Assembly (NCBI GenBank): GCA_934148015.1 | Contig: CAKPCU010000001.1 | Coordinates: 104,697 to 168,696 of the forward strand | Direction: 5' to 3' | DNA length: 64,000 nt | Source of the DNA: an uncultured Bacilli bacterium | GTDB taxonomy: Bacteria; Bacillota_I; Bacilli_A; RF39; UBA660 | Notes under the pieces: model-generated | What the model saw: only the letters and a program-made list of their open reading frames with translations | What the model was told of the DNA's origin: nothing | The model's database searches: none | Shown: piece after piece, positions 59,529 through 64,000 of the stretch | Layout: each line of letters starts with the position of its first letter | How positions within the stretch are numbered: position 1 is the first letter of the stretch | Position numbers and translations under genes: made by a program

Positions 59529-61796
59529 ATGTTTGTTAATTTTAGTGAAGAAGTAAGACATATATTAAAGCAAGCTGAAAAAGAAAGAGCTGATTTAAAT
59601 CATCCATATGTAGGTAGTGAACATTTATTATTATCACTGCTTAAGAATAGTAGACTAAAAGAAGTCTTTGAAAAAAGAGGACTAACTTATAATAAATTTA
59701 AAAATAAGTTAATTGATATAGTTGGTATTGGTACAAAAAAGAGTGAATTTATACTATATACACCACTTTTAAAAAGAATATTAGAAAACTCCATTATAGA
59801 AGCTAGGGAAGATAATAATAAAAATGTAACACCAGAAATATTAGTTATATCAATATTAGATTCTGAAGAGGGTGTTGCAAATAGTATTTTAAAGAGTTTA
59901 AAAATAAATATGGATAAACTATATTACGATATAAAATCAAGAAAATATAATAAAAGTACTAGAAAGAAAAAATCATTATTAGATGAACTTGCAACTGATT
60001 TAACTAAATTAGCTAAAGAAGGAAGACTAGATCCAGTAATTGGTAGGGATAAAGAAATAAGTAGAACAATTGAAATTTTACTTAGAAGAAAGAAAAATAA
60101 TCCAATTTTAATTGGACCAGCTGGTGTTGGTAAAACTGCAATAGTAGAAGAAATAGCAAATTTAATAGCAAAGGGTAAATGTCCTAACTTCTTAAAGCAT
60201 AAAAGAATAATATCCCTTAATATATTTTCTTTAGTATCTGGTACAAAGTATCGTGGTGAGTTTGAAGAAAAGCTTAAAAATGTAATAAAAGAATTAGAAG
60301 AAAATGATGATATAATACTATTTATAGATGAGATACATACTATGGTAGGGGCAGGTGGTGCAGAAGGCGCAATAGATGCATCAAACATTTTAAAACCATC
60401 ACTTGCAAGAGGTACTATAAAAATAATAGGTGCAACTACATTAGATGAGTATAAAAAATTTATAGAACCTGATAGTGCCTTATCTAGAAGATTTCAAAAT
60501 GTAATGGTAAATGAACCAAATAAAGAGGATGTTGTTAAAATACTAATGGAAATAAGAACTTTATATGAAAAATATCATAATATTATTATGCCTAAAAAAC
60601 TAATAAATGAACTTGTTAATTTAACTGATAAATATTTATCTAATAGATATGAACCAGATAGATCTATAGATATATTAGATGAAGTTTGTGCTAAGGTTTC
60701 TATAACAGAAAATTACTTAGAAAAAAGGCTTAAAAGATTAAATGAAAAATTAAATATTATAAAAAAAGAAAAGATAAAAGCTATAGAAAATAATAATTTT
60801 AAATTAGCATATAGTCTTAAAAATAAAGAAAATAATATAGACAATATTATTAGTAATTTAAAAGTTAATAAAAAGATTGTTACTAAAGAAAATATACTTG
60901 ATGTTATTAAACTTAAGAGTAATATTAATCTAATAAATATAGATGGTAATAGAAAAGAATTCTATAAAAACTTAGAAGATAAGTTAAATAGCATCGTAAT
61001 TGGTCAAAATAATAATATAAAAACACTTATAGAATCTCTTAAGAAAAAAGAAGTTATTAAGAAAAATAAATGTTATTCAGTTTTTATTTATGGAAAGAAA
61101 TATACTGGTAAAACACTTCTTGCAAAAGAATTTTTAAAAGAGTTAGTAAATGAAAAAAGTATTATTAATATAGATTTATCTTTATATAAAGAATATCATA
61201 TGATAAGTAAATTAATAGGTACAACTGCAGGATATTTAGGATATGATAATAAAAATAATATATTTGAAAAGATAAGAACTAATCCTAATAGTGCACTTAT
61301 TATAGATAATTATGAAGATGCATGCTTGGAAGTTAAGAATTTATTTATTAAGATATTAGAAGATGGATGGATAGAAGATGCATCTGGTAAGATGATAGAT
61401 TTTTCAAATTCTATAATAATATTTACTTCAAAAGTAGAAGAAGAGATGAATTCTCTTGGTTTTGATGGTAAAGAAAAAGATAGTTTTGATGACTCATTTA
61501 GAAGTATTAAAGATAAGGTAAGTGTTTGTATAAAAATGAATAATTTAAATGAATGTATGGTGAAAAAGATAATAAGAAAAAGGTTAAATGACATAGTAAA
61601 TAGTTATATAAATATAGATGTTAAATATGATGATTCTTATGAAAAATATTTATTTGATTTATATAAAGAAAAAAAGTCTTTACCATATGTTTTAAATAAG
61701 ATAAATAATTCGTTTGAAAATAAAATAGCTGATGCTTTAATTAACTATAAGAATAATGTATTAATTTCTGCTAATAAGGGTGATATTTTAGTGTAA
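59529..61796 (+). CDS. clpC: ClpC-like AAA+ unfoldase with degenerate second ATPase domain
   Basis: 755 residues. N-domain FSEEVRHILKQAEKERADLN with HPYVGSEHLLLSLL; D1 with Walker A G196-T203 (GPAGVGKT), Walker B ILFIDEIHTMVGAG and Arg finger SALSRRFQ; a shortened middle domain; D2 with Walker A G522-T529 (GKKYTGKT). In D2 the Walker B acidic pair is D593-N594 (IIDNYEDA, normally DE), sensor 1 is K635 (FTSKVEEE, normally TSN) and the usual FRPEFINRID block is replaced by FRSIKDKVSV. D2 is therefore probably ATPase-dead. SLGF after sensor 1 fits the ClpP-docking loop. No mcsAB or ctsR and no CtsR box are seen. Confidence 0.88.
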   Translation: MFVNFSEEVRHILKQAEKERADLNHPYVGSEHLLLSLLKNSRLKEVFEKRGLTYNKFKNKLIDIVGIGTKKSEFILYTPLLKRILENSIIEAREDNNKNVTPEILVISILDSEEGVANSILKSLKINMDKLYYDIKSRKYNKSTRKKKSLLDELATDLTKLAKEGRLDPVIGRDKEISRTIEILLRRKKNNPILIGPAGVGKTAIVEEIANLIAKGKCPNFLKHKRIISLNIFSLVSGTKYRGEFEEKLKNVIKELEENDDIILFIDEIHTMVGAGGAEGAIDASNILKPSLARGTIKIIGATTLDEYKKFIEPDSALSRRFQNVMVNEPNKEDVVKILMEIRTLYEKYHNIIMPKKLINELVNLTDKYLSNRYEPDRSIDILDEVCAKVSITENYLEKRLKRLNEKLNIIKKEKIKAIENNNFKLAYSLKNKENNIDNIISNLKVNKKIVTKENILDVIKLKSNINLINIDGNRKEFYKNLEDKLNSIVIGQNNNIKTLIESLKKKEVIKKNKCYSVFIYGKKYTGKTLLAKEFLKELVNEKSIINIDLSLYKEYHMISKLIGTTAGYLGYDNKNNIFEKIRTNPNSALIIDNYEDACLEVKNLFIKILEDGWIEDASGKMIDFSNSIIIFTSKVEEEMNSLGFDGKEKDSFDDSFRSIKDKVSVCIKMNNLNECMVKKIIRKRLNDIVNSYINIDVKYDDSYEKYLFDLYKEKKSLPYVLNKINNSFENKIADALINYKNNVLISANKGDILV

Positions 61797-61807
61797 TATC
61801 ACTTTTT
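61780..61807 (+). terminator. clpC terminator overlapping its stop codon
   Basis: GTGATATT/AATATCAC (8 bp), loop TTAGTGT, T-run; the TAA at 61794-61796 lies within it. Confidence 0.8.
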
Positions 61808-61855
61808 AATTTCATAAAATTAGTGTATAATGTATTAAAAGGAAGAAGGAAGTTT

Positions 61856-63253
61856 ATGAAATTATATAATACTTTAACAAGACAAATAGAAGAGTTTATT
61901 CCTAATAATAAAGATAAGGTAGAAATGTATACTTGTGGACCTACCGTTTATCATTATGCTCATATAGGCAACTTAAGATCATATTTAATGGAAGATTTGT
62001 TACAAAAAGCTTTAGAATATAATGGATATAATGTACATAGAGTTATCAATATAACTGATGTTGGTCATCTATCAAGTGATTCAGATACTGGTGATGATAA
62101 AATGGTTAAAAGTGCAAAAAAGGCACATAAAAGTGTTTTGGATATAGCTAAATTTTATACAGAAGCATTTTTTAATGATTTTTCTAAACTAAATATAAAA
62201 ATGCCAGATGTTGTAGAGCCTGCTACTAATTTAATAAATGAATATATACGTTTTATTACTGTTTTATTAGAAAAAGACTATGCTTATGTATCTGGTGGAA
62301 ATGTTTATTTTGATACTTCTAAATTAAAAGATTATTATGTACTAACTAATCATAAGGAAGATGAAATGGTAGTTGGTGCAAGATGTGGTGTAGAAAGTGA
62401 TTCAAATAAAAAAAATCAGGCTGATTTTGTATTATGGTTTACTAAGTCTAAGTTTGAAGATCAAGAACTTAAATGGGAGTCTCCTTGGGGATTAGGATAT
62501 CCAGGATGGCATATAGAGTGTTCTTGTATTAGCTTAAAACATTGCGGAGAATATCTTGATATACACTGCGGTGGTGTTGATAATATTTTTCCTCATCATA
62601 CAAATGAAATTGCACAAAGTGAAGGTTATTTAGGACACAAATGGTGTAATTACTGGTTTCATGTTGAACATTTAAATGATAAAAATGGTAAAATGAGTAA
62701 AAGTAAGGGAGATTTTTTAACTGTATCATTGCTTGAAGAAAAAGGATATAATCCACTATCATATAGATTAATGTGTTTACAATCGCATTATAGAAAACAG
62801 CTTGTATTTACTTTTGAAAATTTAGATAATGCAGAGCAAACATATAAGAAGTTAAAACAAAAAACATTAAATTTATCAAATGATGGAATAATAGATGAAG
62901 ATAAGTTTGATATGTATAATAAAAAGTTTATTTCGTTTTTAGATGATGATTTAAATACTTCAAGTTGTCTTACTGTTCTTTATGATATGTTAAAAGATAA
63001 TGATTTAAATGATGCAACTAAAAGAAAATTAACAGAATCATTTGATAAAGTACTGTCTTTAGATCTTTTGAAGAAAAATGAAGTTTCTTTAAATGATGAA
63101 TTAGTAAGTTATATAGAAGAAAAGATAGCTTTAAGAACACTTGCCAAACAAAACAAGGACTTTATAGAAGCAGATAAAATAAGAAATGAATTATTAGAAA
63201 AAGGTATTTTACTTAAAGATACAAGAGAAGGAACTATTTGGAATAAGATATAA
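61856..63253 (+). CDS. cysS: Cysteinyl-tRNA synthetase
   Basis: 465 residues from the ATG at 61856, after AAGGAAG. Zinc ligands in MYTCGPTVYHYAHIGNLRSY (also the HIGN variant of HIGH), WHIECSCIS, DIHCGGVD and FPHHTNE; KMSK in GKMSKSKGDFLTVS. A TATAAT at 61826-61831 probably serves as promoter. No T-box leader is visible. The usual downstream mrnC/rlmB genes are not the next genes here. Confidence 0.97.
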   Translation: MKLYNTLTRQIEEFIPNNKDKVEMYTCGPTVYHYAHIGNLRSYLMEDLLQKALEYNGYNVHRVINITDVGHLSSDSDTGDDKMVKSAKKAHKSVLDIAKFYTEAFFNDFSKLNIKMPDVVEPATNLINEYIRFITVLLEKDYAYVSGGNVYFDTSKLKDYYVLTNHKEDEMVVGARCGVESDSNKKNQADFVLWFTKSKFEDQELKWESPWGLGYPGWHIECSCISLKHCGEYLDIHCGGVDNIFPHHTNEIAQSEGYLGHKWCNYWFHVEHLNDKNGKMSKSKGDFLTVSLLEEKGYNPLSYRLMCLQSHYRKQLVFTFENLDNAEQTYKKLKQKTLNLSNDGIIDEDKFDMYNKKFISFLDDDLNTSSCLTVLYDMLKDNDLNDATKRKLTESFDKVLSLDLLKKNEVSLNDELVSYIEEKIALRTLAKQNKDFIEADKIRNELLEKGILLKDTREGTIWNKI

Positions 63254-63301
63254 ATATGAATAAAAACAGTTAAATAATTACATACTAATTATGGTGATAT
63301 T

Positions 63302-63811
63302 ATGTATTATTATTTAAACTGTTTTTTTATATATTCAATTTTTGGTCACTTACTTGAAACTGTATTTTCTATGTTAGGTAATAATAATTTTAAGAGCGGA
63401 TTTTTATATGGATGGTGGACTCCAGTATATGGTATTGGTGCAGTAACTATTTTATTTATTTCTAATTATCTATTTAAAAATTTACATATGCCACGTTTTT
63501 GGGAAACAATTATTATGTTTTTTGTGGTAGCTATTGTGTTATCATCATTAGAAGCATTAGGTGGGGTACTAATAGAAAAAACATTTGGAAAAGTCTTTTG
63601 GGATTATTCTAGTCAAAGGTTTCATATAGGTCATTATATATCTCTTGAAATGACTTTAGTTTGGGGAGTAGCTAGCATTATATTTATATATATTATTCAT
63701 CCTCTTTTAGATAATTTAATAAAGAAGGTTCCAAAATGGGTAACTATTATATTACTAATTTTGTTTGTGTTTGACTTTGCTAAAACTTTTGTTGATAAAA
63801 GGAAGAAATAA
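63302..63811 (+). CDS. CmpB-like (ABC-transporter permease-related) membrane protein
   Basis: 169 residues with four to five spans. The motif GWWTPVYGIGAVTILFI and the block IEKTFGKVFWDYSSQRFHIG followed by MTLVWGVASIIFIYII are typical of the family annotated as putative ABC transporter permease CmpB. Actual function is unknown. GGTGATATT precedes the ATG. Confidence 0.75.
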   Translation: MYYYLNCFFIYSIFGHLLETVFSMLGNNNFKSGFLYGWWTPVYGIGAVTILFISNYLFKNLHMPRFWETIIMFFVVAIVLSSLEALGGVLIEKTFGKVFWDYSSQRFHIGHYISLEMTLVWGVASIIFIYIIHPLLDNLIKKVPKWVTIILLILFVFDFAKTFVDKRKK

Positions 63812-63877
63812 TTATGTAATTATCTATTTGTCGAATTATGTCGTACGATTTTAAAATTTGTGAAAATGGTAAAATAG

Positions 63878-63906
63878 AATGCAGAAAATAAAATTCTGCA
63901 TTTTTA
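63878..63906 (+). terminator. Terminator near the window end
   Basis: AATGCAGAA/TTCTGCATT (9 bp), loop AATAAAA, TTT. Beyond it, to 64000, nothing else is recognisable. Confidence 0.75.
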
Positions 63907-64000
63907 AGTTGTACAAAAATTGTTAAATCTGCTATAGCAAAAATTAAAAATTTGTAAATAAAAACGTGCAGAAAATATCATTTGCATTAAAAATTAAATT

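Noticed and set aside
61797..61855. T-box leader for cysS
   Set aside because: Only about 60 bases lie between clpC and cysS, and no T-box sequence is seen; argS likewise has none.
1..64000. TGA read as Trp (Mycoplasma/Spiroplasma code)
   Set aside because: mntP, dusB and walJ end at TGA at normal family lengths, and conserved Trp positions use TGG.

Overview
The window is AT-rich, gene-dense chromosomal DNA from a low-GC Gram-positive bacterium. Codon use is the standard bacterial code: TGG encodes Trp, and several genes end in TGA (mntP, dusB, walJ). Gene order matches Bacillus-type Firmicutes in many blocks: rpoB-rpoC; tilS-ftsH; ywiB-argS-rpoE; prfA-prmC-spoIIR-mntP; fba-murA-rpmE; rpsL-rpsG-fusA-tuf; eno-secG-rnr-smpB-ssrA; ychF-rpsF-ssb-rpsR-rplI-dnaB; walJ-rlmH; ung-gerQ. 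Mollicutes-like traits are Asn at the RpoB position equivalent to E. coli His526, a tmRNA tag ending YAFA, and low GC. It still encodes cell-wall enzymes (MurA, class A PBP, two FemAB-like transferases, an M23 peptidase) and two sporulation-family proteins (SpoIIR, GerQ). My inference is an uncultured, probably gut-associated Bacilli lineage near the Mollicutes/Erysipelotrichia branch that keeps its wall.

Layout. 1-920: remains of a DinD-family gene broken by two frameshifts, then the rpoB promoter. 921-8191: rpoBC. 8288-12070: a small unknown protein, tilS and ftsH. 12082-14049 (minus): class A PBP. 14198-14444: a candidate type I toxin-antitoxin locus (27-residue hydrophobic peptide facing a small antisense RNA). 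14622-21127: translation, transcription and sporulation genes (ywiB, argS, rpoE, prfA, phosphodiesterase, prmC, spoIIR, mntP). 21176-25730: secreted protein, fba, murA, SGNH hydrolase, rpmE. 25868-30134: str operon. 30203-38198: FemAB-like protein, eno, secG, rnr, CapA-like, smpB, phosphodiester glycosidase. 38293-38644: tmRNA. 38732-42537: an accessory islet with a transglutaminase-like protein, a 53-residue Tyr-rich membrane peptide, UvsE and two unknown proteins. 42588-50541: ychF, an S6:S18-type leader before rpsF-ssb-rpsR, rplI, dnaB, M23 peptidase, walJ, rlmH, ung. 50562-54534: LemA-like, gerQ, pduL, second FemAB-like gene, dusB. 54643-57355: a two-gene module of a 52-residue protein and an 855-residue protein with a HELLH motif and 13 tandem 20-residue repeats. 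57632-59402: a membrane transporter apparently split over two genes, the second with a TM2 domain. 59529-63811: a ClpC-like ATPase with a degenerate second ATPase domain, cysS and a CmpB-like membrane protein.

Most of the window is housekeeping: transcription (RpoB, RpoC, delta), translation and rescue (ArgS, CysS, RF1/PrmC, EF-G, EF-Tu, SmpB/tmRNA, RNase R), replication (DnaB, SSB), wall synthesis and proteolysis. The unusual material sits at the dinD remnant, the antisense/toxin locus, the islet after ssrA, and the stretch 54.6-61.8 kb. Promoters are mostly TTGACA/TATAAT types, often with an extended TGn -10. Convergent gene pairs repeatedly share terminators that overlap stop codons.
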